Part shown: positions 45,542-54,573 of the stretch, piece by piece
How the letters are laid out: each line of letters begins with the position of its first letter
How positions within the stretch are numbered: position 1 is the stretch's first letter
From: Marisediminicola senii
GTDB lineage: Bacteria > Actinomycetota > Actinomycetes > Actinomycetales > Microbacteriaceae
DNA length: 60,466 nt
Direction: 5' to 3'
Assembly: GCF_011057645.1 (NCBI RefSeq)
Contig: NZ_JAALGE010000012.1
Span: forward strand, 1-60,466
Notes under the pieces: model-generated
What the model was told of the DNA's origin: nothing
Databases searched by the model: none
What the model saw: the letters and a program-made list of their open reading frames with translations, nothing else
Made by a program: the position numbers and the translations under genes

Positions 45542-46966
45542 CTACTCCTTCTCGTTCGCCGGGGGTGGTGGTGCGTCTGCGGAGGGTTGGGTGGGCGTGG
45601 TCGCCACCGGGTGCGCCGCTGCCACCGCTGGTGCCGTCGCCACCGGGTGCGCCGCTGCCACCGGTCCGGCAGCGAGGCGCCGCTCGGCGAATTCGCGGAC
45701 CGCTCCGTGCCCGCCGCGGGCGTCGAGCACCACCCTGGCGGCGTGGATCACGGCGGGGTGGGCATCGCGCACGGCCATCGGCCAGCCCACGATGGCGAGG
45801 CATCCGAGGTCGTTCACGTCGTTGCCGAGGTAGGCGACCCGGTCGAGGTCGATCCCCCGGCCGGCCGCCCAGTCGCGCAGTTCCGGCGCCTTGTCGTCGA
45901 TGCCCTGCACCACCTCGACGCCGAGCTTGCGGCCGCGCGCGGTGACCACGGCATTGCGCTCCCGCGACAGGATCAGCATCGGCAGGCCGGCGGTGCGCAG
46001 CTGCTCCACGCCCAGCCCGTCGGCCCGGCTGACCGTGACCGACTCCTGGCCGTCGGTCGACACGGCGACCAGGTCGTCGGTGTGCACGCCGTCGAAGTCG
46101 GTGACCAGCGCATCGATGCACGCGAACCCTGTGCCGCCAGGAGGCACGGCGCCGCGGGCCGCCCCCGCACCGTCGATGCGGTCCAGCAGCGGAGCGAGGG
46201 CCCGGGCTGCCTCGAGGTCATCCGGGGTGTCGATCTCGATCGCGCGCATCGGGTCGACGACGGCGATGCCCAGCCGCCCGAAGAACCGGTGGCCGCCAGT
46301 GCGGAACCCCTCGGTGCGCATGACGTAGAAGGCACCGGTCTCGCGGTAGTGCGGCGCCCTGTCCTGGCGGCGCGGGCGATGGGCGGCGTCGTGCCCGACC
46401 GCCGAGACGGCCCCGTCGACCAGCGTCCAGACGAAATCGTGGGTCTCGATGGCCGCGAAGACGCTGTCGGTCTCGTCGTCGAGCACACGTCGGATCGCGG
46501 CATCCATATCGCTCGCGTCGATGAATGGCGACGTCGCCTGCACCATCACGACGACCTCCGGGTCTTCGGTCGCGCGACCGCCGCGCAGCGCGTCGAGCGC
46601 GTGCAGAACTGCGGCCTCCGACCCCGCTTCGTCTCCCGAGAGTTCGGCGGGGCGCGCCACGACTACGGCACCCGCGGCTTCGGCAGCCTGCGCGATGCGG
46701 TCATCGTCGGTGCTCACCACGACCAGGTCGACCAGGGTGGATGCCACAGCCGCCGTCACCGCCCGCACCACGAGCGGCACGCCGCCCACCCTCGTCAGGT
46801 TCTTGCCCGGAATGCCCTTCGACCCGCCGCGCGCCGGAACCACCACGACGACCCGGCCCCGCGCCGTGCCGGACGAACCGATCGTCGCGCCATTCGTCAC
46901 ACGGCTCGTCGCACCATCCGACGCATCGTCGCCGCCGGGGTTCGCGGGCACTCCGATGTCGCTCAT
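45542..46966 (-). CDS. CMP-nonulosonate synthetase fused to HAD phosphatase
   Basis: A 474-residue fusion. Residues about 38-265 are a NeuA-like cytidylyltransferase (VVVVPARGGSKGIPGKN, VVSTDDD, VMVQATSPFID, HYRETGAFYVM). Residues about 285-440 are a KdsC-like HAD phosphatase with DFDGVHTDD near 290 and YLGNDVNDLG near 388. The last 35 residues are an Ala/Pro-rich tail. It could dephosphorylate the nonulosonate-9-phosphate and then activate it with CTP, so both steps sit in one chain. ATG 46966 follows a TATCGT box by six bases, a leaderless start. Confidence 0.88.
   Translation of the reverse strand: MSDIGVPANPGGDDASDGATSRVTNGATIGSSGTARGRVVVVVPARGGSKGIPGKNLTRVGGVPLVVRAVTAAVASTLVDLVVVSTDDDRIAQAAEAAGAVVVARPAELSGDEAGSEAAVLHALDALRGGRATEDPEVVVMVQATSPFIDASDMDAAIRRVLDDETDSVFAAIETHDFVWTLVDGAVSAVGHDAAHRPRRQDRAPHYRETGAFYVMRTEGFRTGGHRFFGRLGIAVVDPMRAIEIDTPDDLEAARALAPLLDRIDGAGAARGAVPPGGTGFACIDALVTDFDGVHTDDLVAVSTDGQESVTVSRADGLGVEQLRTAGLPMLILSRERNAVVTARGRKLGVEVVQGIDDKAPELRDWAAGRGIDLDRVAYLGNDVNDLGCLAIVGWPMAVRDAHPAVIHAARVVLDARGGHGAVREFAERRLAAGPVAAAHPVATAPAVAAAHPVATTPTQPSADAPPPPANEKE
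45600..45671. repeat. 36-bp tandem repeat in the synthetase tail
   Basis: Two copies of a 36-bp unit, the second diverging at its end, start at 45600 and 45636 and encode the repeated VAAAHPVAT motif of the C-terminal tail. Confidence 0.7.
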
Positions 46967-46972
46967 CCCCGA

Positions 46973-46978
46973 ACGATA
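46973..46978 (-). promoter_or_regulatory. -10 box of leaderless nonulosonate operon promoter
   Basis: TATCGT on the minus strand, six bases before the ATG at 46966. It would drive the synthetase, neuB and the DUF6716-like gene. Confidence 0.5.
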
Positions 46979-47053
46979 GGAACCGAGCCCATCTCGCACA
47001 CCACGCGGCGGTGAACGGCCGGTGACCACTCATCGACGATTCGGCACCCGGGC

Positions 47054-47059
47054 TACAGT
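47054..47059 (+). promoter_or_regulatory. -10 box of leaderless accD promoter
   Basis: TACAGT, six bases before the GTG at 47066. No ribosome site fits between them. Confidence 0.5.
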
Positions 47060-47065
47060 GTTGGA

Positions 47066-48664
47066 GTGACTGACGACACCGGCGAGCCAGACCTCTACAC
47101 CACCGCGGGCAAGCTCGCCGATCTCAAGAACCGCTACCACGAGGCGGTCACGGCGAGCGGCGAAGCGGCCATCAGCAAGCAGCACGCCCGCGGCAAGATG
47201 ACCGCGCGCGAACGCATCACCGGGTTGCTCGACCACGGCTCGTTCGTCGAGCTCGACGAATTCGTGCGCCACCGCACCCACGCCTTCGGCATGGAGAAGA
47301 AGCGTCCGTACGGCGATGCGGTCGTCACCGGAACCGGCACCATCCACGGGCGCCAGGTCGCCGTCTACGCACAGGACTTCACGATCTTCGGCGGCTCGCT
47401 CGGCGAGGTCGCCGGCGAGAAGATCCTCAAGGTGATGGACCTCGCGATGAAGACCGGGGTGCCCATCATCGGGATGCTGGATTCCGGCGGAGCCCGCATC
47501 CAGGAGGGTGTCGTCGCGCTCGGCAAGTACGGCGAGATCTTTCGCCGCAACACCCAGGCTTCGGGCGTCATCCCGCAGATCTCGATCATCATGGGGCCGG
47601 CCGCAGGCGGTGCCGTGTACTCCCCCGCGCTGACCGACTTCGTGATCATGGTCGACAAGACGAGCCAGATGTTCGTCACCGGCCCCGACGTGATCAAGAC
47701 CGTCACGGGCGAAGACGTCGGCATGGAGGAACTCGGCGGGGCGCTCACCCACAACACGGTGTCAGGCGTCGCGCACTATCTCGCGAGCGACGAAGACGAC
47801 GCGCTCGACTACGCGAGAACGCTGATCAGCTTCCTTCCCGACAACAACCTCACCGACGCCCCGGTCTACGCGAGCGACGTCGAGCTCGAGATCACCGACG
47901 CCGACCGGCAGCTGAACGGCATCATCCCCGACAGCCCGAACCAGCCATACGACGTCAAGACGGTCATCGAGCACATCGTCGACGACGGCGACTTCCTCGA
48001 GACCCAGCCCCTGTTCGCCCCGAACATCGTGGTCGGATTCGGTCGCGTCGAGGGCCGCAGCGTCGGCATCGTCGCGAACCAGCCGAACTCGATGGCCGGA
48101 ACACTCAACATCGAGGCCGGCGAGAAGGCAGCGCGGTTCGTGCGCTTCTGCGATGCGTTCTCCATTCCGATCCTCACCCTCGTCGACGTGCCCGGGTACC
48201 TCCCCGGCACCGACCAGGAGTGGACGGGCGTGATCCGCCGCGGCGCCAAGCTGCTGTACGCGTACGCCGAGGCCACCGTGCCGCTGGTTACCGTCATCAC
48301 CCGCAAGGCCTACGGCGGCGCCTACATCGTGATGGGCTCCAAGCAGCTCGGCGCCGACATCAACTACGCCTGGCCCACCGCCGAGATCGCCGTCATGGGC
48401 GGCCAGGGCGCGGTCAACATCCTGTATCGCGGAGAGATCCGCAAGGCAGAGGAGGCAGGGGAGGATGTCGCGGCCGTGCGCACCCGCCTGGCCAACGAAT
48501 ACACCTACAACGTCGCGTCGCCGTTCCTCGCGGCGGAGCGCGGCGAACTCGACGGTGTCATCGAACCGGCCGCCACACGTGTCGCCGTCGTCAAGGCCAT
48601 GCGCGCGCTGCGCACCAAGAGGGCCACCCTGCCCCCGAAGAAGCACGGGAACATCCCACTGTGA
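47066..48664 (+). CDS. acyl-CoA carboxylase beta (carboxyltransferase) subunit
   Basis: A 532-residue carboxyltransferase of the propionyl/acetyl-CoA carboxylase type. The N- and C-terminal crotonase-fold halves are both complete: [12 protein letters not shown] near 47, [14 protein letters not shown] near 134, [16 protein letters not shown] near 179, and in the second half [23 protein letters not shown] and [22 protein letters not shown]. It moves carboxyl from biotin on the alpha chain (54574-56340) to an acyl-CoA for fatty or wall lipid synthesis. The GTG is leaderless. Its stop overlaps the epsilon gene start. Confidence 0.94.
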   Translation: MTDDTGEPDLYTTAGKLADLKNRYHEAVTASGEAAISKQHARGKMTARERITGLLDHGSFVELDEFVRHRTHAFGMEKKRPYGDAVVTGTGTIHGRQVAVYAQDFTIFGGSLGEVAGEKILKVMDLAMKTGVPIIGMLDSGGARIQEGVVALGKYGEIFRRNTQASGVIPQISIIMGPAAGGAVYSPALTDFVIMVDKTSQMFVTGPDVIKTVTGEDVGMEELGGALTHNTVSGVAHYLASDEDDALDYARTLISFLPDNNLTDAPVYASDVELEITDADRQLNGIIPDSPNQPYDVKTVIEHIVDDGDFLETQPLFAPNIVVGFGRVEGRSVGIVANQPNSMAGTLNIEAGEKAARFVRFCDAFSIPILTLVDVPGYLPGTDQEWTGVIRRGAKLLYAYAEATVPLVTVITRKAYGGAYIVMGSKQLGADINYAWPTAEIAVMGGQGAVNILYRGEIRKAEEAGEDVAAVRTRLANEYTYNVASPFLAAERGELDGVIEPAATRVAVVKAMRALRTKRATLPPKKHGNIPL

Positions 48665-48894
48665 CCGAACCTGCAGCCGCGAGCGCGGCGGCGGCCGATG
48701 ACATCCGCATCGTGGGCGGTTCACCCAGCGACGACGAGATCGCGGCCATCACGGCGGTACTGCACGACCTGGCCAGTAGTGTCGACGATCACCCGGTGGT
48801 CGAGACCGCGCCGGAGAGCGCCTGGCAGCGCGACCGGCGGCCGATCCGCGGCGCAGTCAGCCGAGGCCCCGGGGCGTGGCGCGGTTTCCACTGA
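48661..48894 (+). CDS. acyl-CoA carboxylase epsilon subunit
   Basis: A 77-residue protein with the AccE/PccE pattern: [20 protein letters not shown] near 17-36 and a C-terminal [10 protein letters not shown] segment before GPGAWRGF. In actinobacteria this small subunit helps assemble the alpha and beta chains and stimulates activity. The GTG overlaps the beta stop as GTGA, which confirms the start and tight stoichiometric coupling. Confidence 0.88.
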   Translation: MTEPAAASAAAADDIRIVGGSPSDDEIAAITAVLHDLASSVDDHPVVETAPESAWQRDRRPIRGAVSRGPGAWRGFH

Positions 48895-48990
48895 TCCCGG
48901 TCTATGCGTTCGCATGCACAACGGGATCCGTTGTCGGGTAGCCGCAAGACAAAGCGATCCGCACTCAACACGCGTTGATGTGGTGCGGAT
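48893..48990 (+). terminator. double hairpin after the carboxylase genes
   Basis: GATCCCG (48893-48899) pairs with CGGGATC (48922-48928) around a smaller ATGCG-TT-CGCAT stem. Then ATCCGCAC (48957-48964) pairs with GTGCGGAT (48983-48990) with an inner TCAAC-GTTGA stem. They overlap the stop of the epsilon gene and probably end its message. Confidence 0.55.
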
Positions 48991-49378
48991 TCGGTCGACA
49001 ATGCGTGAAGTCCCGACGGATTTCGTGTCGTTTCGCGCTTCCGTACCCCGCGTTTAGTTGCTAGTGTCACCGGTAAGTGCACAAGACGTGCACATTCTGC
49101 CGCCGGGCATCTCCGACATTTATCCGAAATGTACCCCGAAAGTCCCCCGAAGTGCCGACTGGCATCGGAGTGTGACACGCGTCATTATTGTCATTGCTAG
49201 GTGTACCTCTTTGGGTTACACGACCAATCGCTGGTCGACTAGGGTAAGCGGGCCAGCGAATTGGGGGCGAGTCAGGGCGACATTCGGGTTGCCGCCCTGA
49301 CTCGGGGATTGGAATGGGATCGGCCTGGGGGCCGGTCCCATTTCCATGTCCGGGGCAGGCTGCAGATCCGCTGCAGGC
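48991..49378. other. long gap between convergent genes with hairpins and short repeats
   Basis: With 48895-48990 this makes a 484-bp gap with no convincing gene. It contains GTGCAC-N5-GTGCAC (near 49078-49094), three spaced copies of a CCGAA(A)GT-like word (49123-49153), a 6-bp hairpin CGACCA/TGGTCG (49221-49237), a 12-bp perfect stem (49268-49279 with 49293-49304) and a long imperfect stem (49311-49345). The last two can terminate transcription; the rest could belong to an unannotated RNA. Confidence 0.5.
49268..49304. terminator. hairpin terminator, 12-bp perfect stem
   Basis: CGAGTCAGGGCG pairs exactly with CGCCCTGACTCG around a 13-base loop. A second stem at 49311-49345 (13 bp with one G-T pair on the plus strand) follows, forming a tandem terminator before the minus-strand gene end at 49379. 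Confidence 0.6.
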
Positions 49379-50428
49379 TCAGACAGGGCTGTCGGCCCGT
49401 GCCCTGCGCGGGATCTCGAGCCACAGGTCGATCTCATCGCCGTTGTCGTCATCGTCGTGGTCTGGCCCGAGCTGTGCATCGACGTCGCCGCGCGCGGAGT
49501 TGAGCCCGACGACCGTGACCGCGGTCTCGGAGTCGTGCGGAACGGTGCGCACGACGAGCTTCTGCGCACCCGAAGACGAAATCGCCGATGCGAGCAGGTT
49601 CAGCACCCGCTCGACGTCGACCTCCGACATGTCGTCGATCCCGCCCTCGTCGAGGAGCGTCACCGTGGTGCCCCTCCGGCGAGCAGCCATCACCTCGTCG
49701 CGCACCCGGTTGTTGAGCAGGCCCCTGCCGCGGATCTCGTCGCGGATGGCGCCTTCCAGGTAGAGGCATTCCTGGCGCTCGGCCTCGGTGAGGCGGCCGC
49801 CGGTGGCGACGATGCGGCTGAGGATCGGCAACGCGATGCGGCTGGTCTGGCCGAGGCGGAACTGACGCTCGAAGATATGCGCCTCCTGCGCGGCGCGCCA
49901 CGCTGCCGCCTCCCGTTCGGCGAGGGCGTACTGGCGGGCATCCCGGCTGGCCGACGCGAGCGAATAGGCCAACGCGTGCGAGATCGCGACCCAACCGATG
50001 CTGCCGATCACCCCGTAGACGATGAGGCCATCCAGGCCCTCCCACGCCACGGTCTGCACGGCGAGCGCAGCGACTCCGATCCAGGCGAAGGTCTGCCGAC
50101 GCCTCGTGGACGTGATCACCATGAGGGTTCCGATGGCGGCGGTGTGCCACCCCGCATACGTTCCCGCCGCTCCGCCAGGCAACTGGCTGTTGACGAGCAG
50201 CGACATGGCGACGGATGCCGCGACATTGAACGAGGCGAGCCAGACGGGCATGCGGGGCTCGCGCGTACCGACCAGGCTGGCGACGGTAGCGACGGCGTAG
50301 ATGACCATGGCGGCGATGTACGGCCCGCGCGACACCGGTACCGATATCGACACCAGGGCGAGCACGAGGTGGTACGCCGAGAAGATGGAGACCAGCGAGA
50401 TGACCAGCGACCGGGGTACCGAGATCAT
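49379..50428 (-). CDS. kinase-like membrane protein of a two-component system (degenerate)
   Basis: A 349-residue protein with about six N-terminal membrane helices (to about 170), a short coiled linker (LAEREAAAWRAAQEA) and a C-terminal region that resembles a histidine-kinase ATPase fold in layout but has no visible H-box, N-box or DxGxG motif. A very acidic DDDDDNGDE stretch is near the end. The ATG shares one base with the upstream kinase stop (TGATG), so the two are made together. It may be a pseudokinase regulator of its neighbour. Confidence 0.65.
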   Translation of the reverse strand: MISVPRSLVISLVSIFSAYHLVLALVSISVPVSRGPYIAAMVIYAVATVASLVGTREPRMPVWLASFNVAASVAMSLLVNSQLPGGAAGTYAGWHTAAIGTLMVITSTRRRQTFAWIGVAALAVQTVAWEGLDGLIVYGVIGSIGWVAISHALAYSLASASRDARQYALAEREAAAWRAAQEAHIFERQFRLGQTSRIALPILSRIVATGGRLTEAERQECLYLEGAIRDEIRGRGLLNNRVRDEVMAARRRGTTVTLLDEGGIDDMSEVDVERVLNLLASAISSSGAQKLVVRTVPHDSETAVTVVGLNSARGDVDAQLGPDHDDDDNGDEIDLWLEIPRRARADSPV

Positions 50429-51762
50429 CAGAGGGCCGATCCGACCACGGGATCGGCAGCGCCGTCGACGATCGCCGCGCGGCGACGGCGGTGGTCGGCG
50501 CCCGACGGCGTGACGTCGGCTGGCTCCTCCGTAACGGTGACCGTGACGGGCCACGCGATCCTGATGACGGTGCCCTCCCCCGGGTGGGAGTCGATCTCGA
50601 CCCGTCCACCGGCATTGGCCACCCGCTCGATGATCGAGACGCGCAGTCCGATCCGCCCGACAGGCACCGCGCCGACGTCGAAGCCGATGCCGGTGTCGCC
50701 GATCTCGACGACGATGCCTCCGGCGGGCGCCGGGCCCACCGAGACCCACCGGGCGATGTGCGCGCCCGTGCCCGCGTGCTGGGCGCTGTTCACCATGGAC
50801 TGCGTGACGGCTGCGGCGATCGCCTCCGCGCTCTGCGCGGGAATCTGCCCGTCGCCGACACTCGCGGCGGTCACGTCGAACTGTGCCGCGACGCCGCGCG
50901 ACTCGCGGCGGATCCGTGCGACGAGCTCGGTGAGGGGGGTCATCACCGCGCCGTCGGGCGACGACGTCGCCGCATCGCGCAGGTGGCCCATGGCGTTCTC
51001 CGCCATACGCGCGGCCATCCGTTCGGCGTCCGGCGTGGGCGAGCGCGCGGCCGACAGCAAGGTGGTGAGCACGCTGTCGTGCACGATCGAGTCGACCTGC
51101 ACCCGCTCCACCTCGGTGGCGTGCTGCCCCACCGCGGTGGAATAGCGCTCCAGTGCCATCGACTGGGCGAGGTCGACGGCGGCCGCGGCCTGCCGCAGCA
51201 TGGTGATGATCACCAGCACTGCGCCGCCGAGGATCACCGCGTACAGCACGTCGAGAGATACCTGCTGCACGCTCCCGCTTCCCCCGGCGGGCATCAGCCG
51301 CACCACGCCGAACGTGATCGGCGCGGCGAACAGCACGAGCGTGGACGCCCAGACCGGGAAGGCGACGGCGGCCGCCGTGGTGGCGACGGTGCACAGCATC
51401 CATGGCCACGGCCGGTCCGCAAGGGGCGCGAACGGTTCGACCGCGCCGATGGGCCAGGTGCCCATGGCCGCGAACCAGCTGACGACGACATAGCTGCTCG
51501 CCGTGCGAACCCATCGCTTCGAGATCGATGACACCGCGGCGAAGATGAGGCCACCGAAGACGGCGATGTTGACGGCGATCGTCCACGGCGGGGTGAGGAC
51601 GCCGTTCTGCTCGAGCATGATCGGGAACGCCTGCGCCCCGAACAGCAGGCCGAAGGCGGCCGATGCGCGAAAGACCACGGTCTCGATCTGGCGGCGACTG
51701 ATCGGGTTGCGCGGCAGCCTGCTCGTGACGGGGCTCGCGAGGTCTGCCTGTGCGCGCTGCAT
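50428..51762 (-). CDS. membrane sensor histidine kinase, NarX/LiaS-type
   Basis: A 444-residue sensor. About six membrane helices fill residues 30-190. The dimerisation region has VDSIVHDSVLTTLLSAA with His228 as the likely phosphorylated residue. VNSAQHAG (N-box, Asn325) and EIGDTGIGF (356-361) form the ATP site, and RIGLRVSIIERV follows. It has no extracytoplasmic sensor domain, so it probably senses a membrane signal. The regulator gene lies 5 bp upstream. ATG 51762 is chosen by this spacing. Confidence 0.85.
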   Translation of the reverse strand: MQRAQADLASPVTSRLPRNPISRRQIETVVFRASAAFGLLFGAQAFPIMLEQNGVLTPPWTIAVNIAVFGGLIFAAVSSISKRWVRTASSYVVVSWFAAMGTWPIGAVEPFAPLADRPWPWMLCTVATTAAAVAFPVWASTLVLFAAPITFGVVRLMPAGGSGSVQQVSLDVLYAVILGGAVLVIITMLRQAAAAVDLAQSMALERYSTAVGQHATEVERVQVDSIVHDSVLTTLLSAARSPTPDAERMAARMAENAMGHLRDAATSSPDGAVMTPLTELVARIRRESRGVAAQFDVTAASVGDGQIPAQSAEAIAAAVTQSMVNSAQHAGTGAHIARWVSVGPAPAGGIVVEIGDTGIGFDVGAVPVGRIGLRVSIIERVANAGGRVEIDSHPGEGTVIRIAWPVTVTVTEEPADVTPSGADHRRRRAAIVDGAADPVVGSAL

Positions 51763-51767
51763 CGGTC

Positions 51768-52472
51768 TCAGCGACCGTCGATGCCGTCGGGGTCGAGCCC
51801 GGGGAGGATGCCGTCTTCTACCGCGCGGCGCAGCAGGTCGACCTTGGTCGGCGCCGGCCTGCCCACCTCGACGTACTTGGTGCGGATGCGGTCGAGGTAT
51901 TCCCGCGCGGTCGAGTAGCCGATGCCGAGCTGCTGGGCGGCGAGCTTCAGCGGAAAGCCGGAGGCGTAGAGGTGCAGGATCTCGCGCTCGCGGCGCCCGA
52001 GCTGCGCCTTGGCGAAGTCGCTGTCGGCGTCGATCGCGGTAGCCCACTCCAGGTTGTTGAGCACTTCGCCGTGCGCAACGGTCTCGACGGCGGCCATCAC
52101 GGTCTTCGTCGACGACGACTTGGGGATGACGCCGGCAGCGCCCGCGGCGAGGGCCTCGCGCACCAGGGCGACACGGTCGGCAATGCTGTGGATGAGTACG
52201 GCGGCGCCGATGGCCTGCACGCCCTTGACGTTCTCGGTGACCGATTCGCCGTCTCCCAGCGACAGGTCGAGCACGACGACGTCGCATTCCTTGCCTGCCA
52301 TCTCGGCGACGAGCGCGGGAACGGATGCCGCGGTGGCGATGACCGCGAAGCCGGCCTCGATGCAGGCGGCCTTGAGCCCCAATCGCACGGACTCGTGGTC
52401 GTCGACGATCGACACGCGCACGGCAGAGGCGGGACGCTCCGTCTCTTCACTGCTCTTGGTCACCGTGACCAT
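51768..52472 (-). CDS. LuxR/NarL-type response regulator
   Basis: A 234-residue regulator. The receiver domain has the acidic pair in SIVDDHES (24-25), Asp69 as phosphoacceptor (VVVLDLS) and Lys118 (VIPKSS). The C-terminal HTH (about 168-234: LGRREREILHLYASGFPLKLAAQQLGIGYSTAREYLDRI, here split by motif) is of the LuxR type. The regulated genes are unknown. ATG 52472 is favoured; a GTG at 52511 would add 13 poorly conserved residues. The whole three-gene operon reads on the minus strand. Confidence 0.88.
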   Translation of the reverse strand: MVTVTKSSEETERPASAVRVSIVDDHESVRLGLKAACIEAGFAVIATAASVPALVAEMAGKECDVVVLDLSLGDGESVTENVKGVQAIGAAVLIHSIADRVALVREALAAGAAGVIPKSSSTKTVMAAVETVAHGEVLNNLEWATAIDADSDFAKAQLGRREREILHLYASGFPLKLAAQQLGIGYSTAREYLDRIRTKYVEVGRPAPTKVDLLRRAVEDGILPGLDPDGIDGR

Positions 52473-52572
52473 ACGTGTACCGCCCCCATCCCGCTGTGTA
52501 GCCCGGGTCACCTCTCGGGCCAGGCGCTGGCTCCCATGCTAGCGGGCACCGGGCGATCCGTCGCCGGAAGCG

Positions 52573-53841
52573 TCAGGCTCGCCGGAAGGTCGCGACCGCT
52601 TCGACGTGGTGGGTATTGGGGAACAGGTCGAATCCGCGCATGCCGGTGAGTTCGTACCCCTTCTCGGCGAAGATCGCGGTGTCCCGCGCGAGCGCGACCG
52701 GGTCGCACGCGACGTAGACCACCTGGGCGACCTTCACCGCGGCCAGGCCATCCACGACGACCTTGCCTGCGCCGGACCGCGGGGGGTCGAGGATGACGGT
52801 GGCGCGCGTCATCCGTTCCCTCTCGGCGGAGCCGGCCGTCTTCGTCACACCCCGCAGGTACGCGTCGACGCGGGCGGTTACCGCACTCGCCCCCACCCAG
52901 TCGGAGAGGTTGTACCCGGCGTGCCCGGTCGCCACGTGGTCGCTCTCGACCGTGGTGATTCGTACCCCGGGGCCGAAGCGGTCGCCGACGGCCGCAGCGA
53001 GCAGCCCGACCCCGCCGTACAGGTCGAGGTTGGCCGCGGACGGGTCGAACGCGTCGGGGTCGATGGCCTGTTGCACGGCCGCGGTGAGGGTGGCTGCGGC
53101 GTGCCGGTGCACCTGCCAGAAACCGCGGGTGTCGAGCCTGAAGTCGCGCTCGCCGACCCGTTCGACGATCGAACCGGTGCGGGGGGCGCGTTCGCGGGTA
53201 CGGCCGCCCACGACGACGTAGGGGTTGCCGGTCGACGGAACGATCACGTCGACGTATTCCGCGCCGGCGAAGGTCTCGCCGAGTGGGGCGATGGCCCTGG
53301 CCTCGGGAACGGCGAGCGGCAGGTCGTCGACCGGGATCACCCGGTGCGACCGCGCAGCGTACTGGCCGGGGGTGCCGTTCTCGTCGACGTGGAGGCGCAG
53401 CCGGGTGCGCCAGCCCATTCCGGTGACCTCGGCGGCGTCATCCTGGGTCTCCCCCGACGGCAGTGCCTCGACGGTCGTCTCCCGGTCGATGCGTGCCATG
53501 CGACTGAACGAATCGGCGAGCACCCGCTCCTTGAGCTCGCGCTGGTGGGCCACCTCGATGTGGCCGAACTCCGCGCCGCCGGCACGGTCGGCGGTGGAGC
53601 GGTCGAGGGATGCCGCGGCCCACGGGTGCGGCCGGCGGTGCTCCGACGGCGTGATGACCTCGATGGTCTCGGCCCGCCAGAACGACTTCTTGGCGTCGTC
53701 GGTGATCTCTGCCACCACGGTCTCGCCGGGAATGGCGTCACTGACGAACACCACGCGCCCCTCGTGCCTGGCTACGAAGACCCCGCCGTGCGCGACCCCG
53801 GTAATCTCGAGCTCGACGTGCCGTCCCTGCATGTCACCCAT
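52573..53841 (-). CDS. TRAM-domain class I RNA methyltransferase (TrmA/RumA-like)
   Basis: A 422-residue SAM-dependent RNA uracil-C5 methyltransferase-like protein. An N-terminal TRAM domain (about 5-60) is followed by the catalytic domain: LDLYGGVGLLAAAV near 272 binds SAM, ILDPPRSGAGK near 346, Cys379 in VYVACDPVALARD is the nucleophile and HHVEAVATF near 412 provides the general base. Whether it modifies rRNA or tRNA cannot be told. A TAAGCT box six bases before the ATG indicates a leaderless message. Confidence 0.88.
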   Translation of the reverse strand: MGDMQGRHVELEITGVAHGGVFVARHEGRVVFVSDAIPGETVVAEITDDAKKSFWRAETIEVITPSEHRRPHPWAAASLDRSTADRAGGAEFGHIEVAHQRELKERVLADSFSRMARIDRETTVEALPSGETQDDAAEVTGMGWRTRLRLHVDENGTPGQYAARSHRVIPVDDLPLAVPEARAIAPLGETFAGAEYVDVIVPSTGNPYVVVGGRTRERAPRTGSIVERVGERDFRLDTRGFWQVHRHAAATLTAAVQQAIDPDAFDPSAANLDLYGGVGLLAAAVGDRFGPGVRITTVESDHVATGHAGYNLSDWVGASAVTARVDAYLRGVTKTAGSAERERMTRATVILDPPRSGAGKVVVDGLAAVKVAQVVYVACDPVALARDTAIFAEKGYELTGMRGFDLFPNTHHVEAVATFRRA

Positions 53842-53847
53842 GTCCCA

Positions 53848-53853
53848 AGCTTA
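53848..53853 (-). promoter_or_regulatory. -10 box of leaderless methyltransferase promoter
   Basis: TAAGCT on the minus strand, six bases before the ATG at 53841. The two divergent starts are only 20 bp apart, so this promoter overlaps the 5' region of maf. Confidence 0.5.
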
Positions 53854-53861
53854 GGAGCACC

Positions 53862-54494
53862 GTGCGCCTCCACCTGGCCTCGACCTCGCCCGCCCGCCTA
53901 GCCACCCTGCGCGCCGCGGGGATCGAACCGGTCGTCGTGCCGTCGTTGGTCGACGAGGATGCCGCGGTCGCGGCGTGGCAGGCCGAGAACGGGCCGATCG
54001 ACGCGGTGACCATGGTCGAGCTGCTCGCGCGCGCCAAGGCCGAGGCCGTGGTGTCGCCCTCCATCGACGGCTTCGTGCTGGGCGGCGACTCGGCGTTCGA
54101 GCTCGACGGAGTCATCTACGGCAAGCCCCACACCCCGGAGGTCGCCAGGGAACGGTGGATGCTGCAGCGCGGGCGCACGGGGCACCTGCACTCGGGGCAC
54201 TGGCTGATCGACCACCGGGGTGGAAGAGCGGCGGCATCCACCGGGATCGTCACCACCACGAGCGTGACCTTCGCCTCCGACATCACCGACGAGGAGATCG
54301 ACGCCTACATCGCGACCGGCGAACCGCTGCACGTCGCGGGCGCATTCACCATAGACAGCCTCGGTGCGCCGTTCATCACCGGGGTCGACGGCGACCCGCA
54401 CGCGGTCGTCGGCCTGTCGCTGGCGGCGCTCCGGCAGCTGCTGCTCGAGTTCGGGGTGCACTGGCCCGCACTGTGGAACCGCCCCCGCTTGTAG
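53862..54494 (+). CDS. maf: Maf-like nucleoside triphosphate pyrophosphatase
   Basis: A 210-residue house-cleaning pyrophosphatase. LHLASTSPARLATLRAAGI at 3-21 is the substrate-binding signature, and LGGDSAFELDGVIYGKP near 73 has the catalytic Asp. IATGEPLHVAGAFTIDSLGAPFI near 150 matches the family, which hydrolyses modified or non-canonical NTPs. GTG 53862 has AGGAG four bases upstream. The gene is followed by the carboxylase alpha gene 79 bp later. Confidence 0.92.
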   Translation: MRLHLASTSPARLATLRAAGIEPVVVPSLVDEDAAVAAWQAENGPIDAVTMVELLARAKAEAVVSPSIDGFVLGGDSAFELDGVIYGKPHTPEVARERWMLQRGRTGHLHSGHWLIDHRGGRAAASTGIVTTTSVTFASDITDEEIDAYIATGEPLHVAGAFTIDSLGAPFITGVDGDPHAVVGLSLAALRQLLLEFGVHWPALWNRPRL

Positions 54495-54573
54495 ACATCA
54501 TTTCGGCTCTATGCCGGTTTTTTGTGGGTGGTGTCCAATTCGAGGGGCATCAGCGGCAATAGGCTGAGTCACT

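Noticed and set aside
49058-49300. 80-codon open frame in the long convergent gap
   Set aside because: No good ribosome site, it runs through the terminator stem, and the residue use is unlike neighbouring genes.
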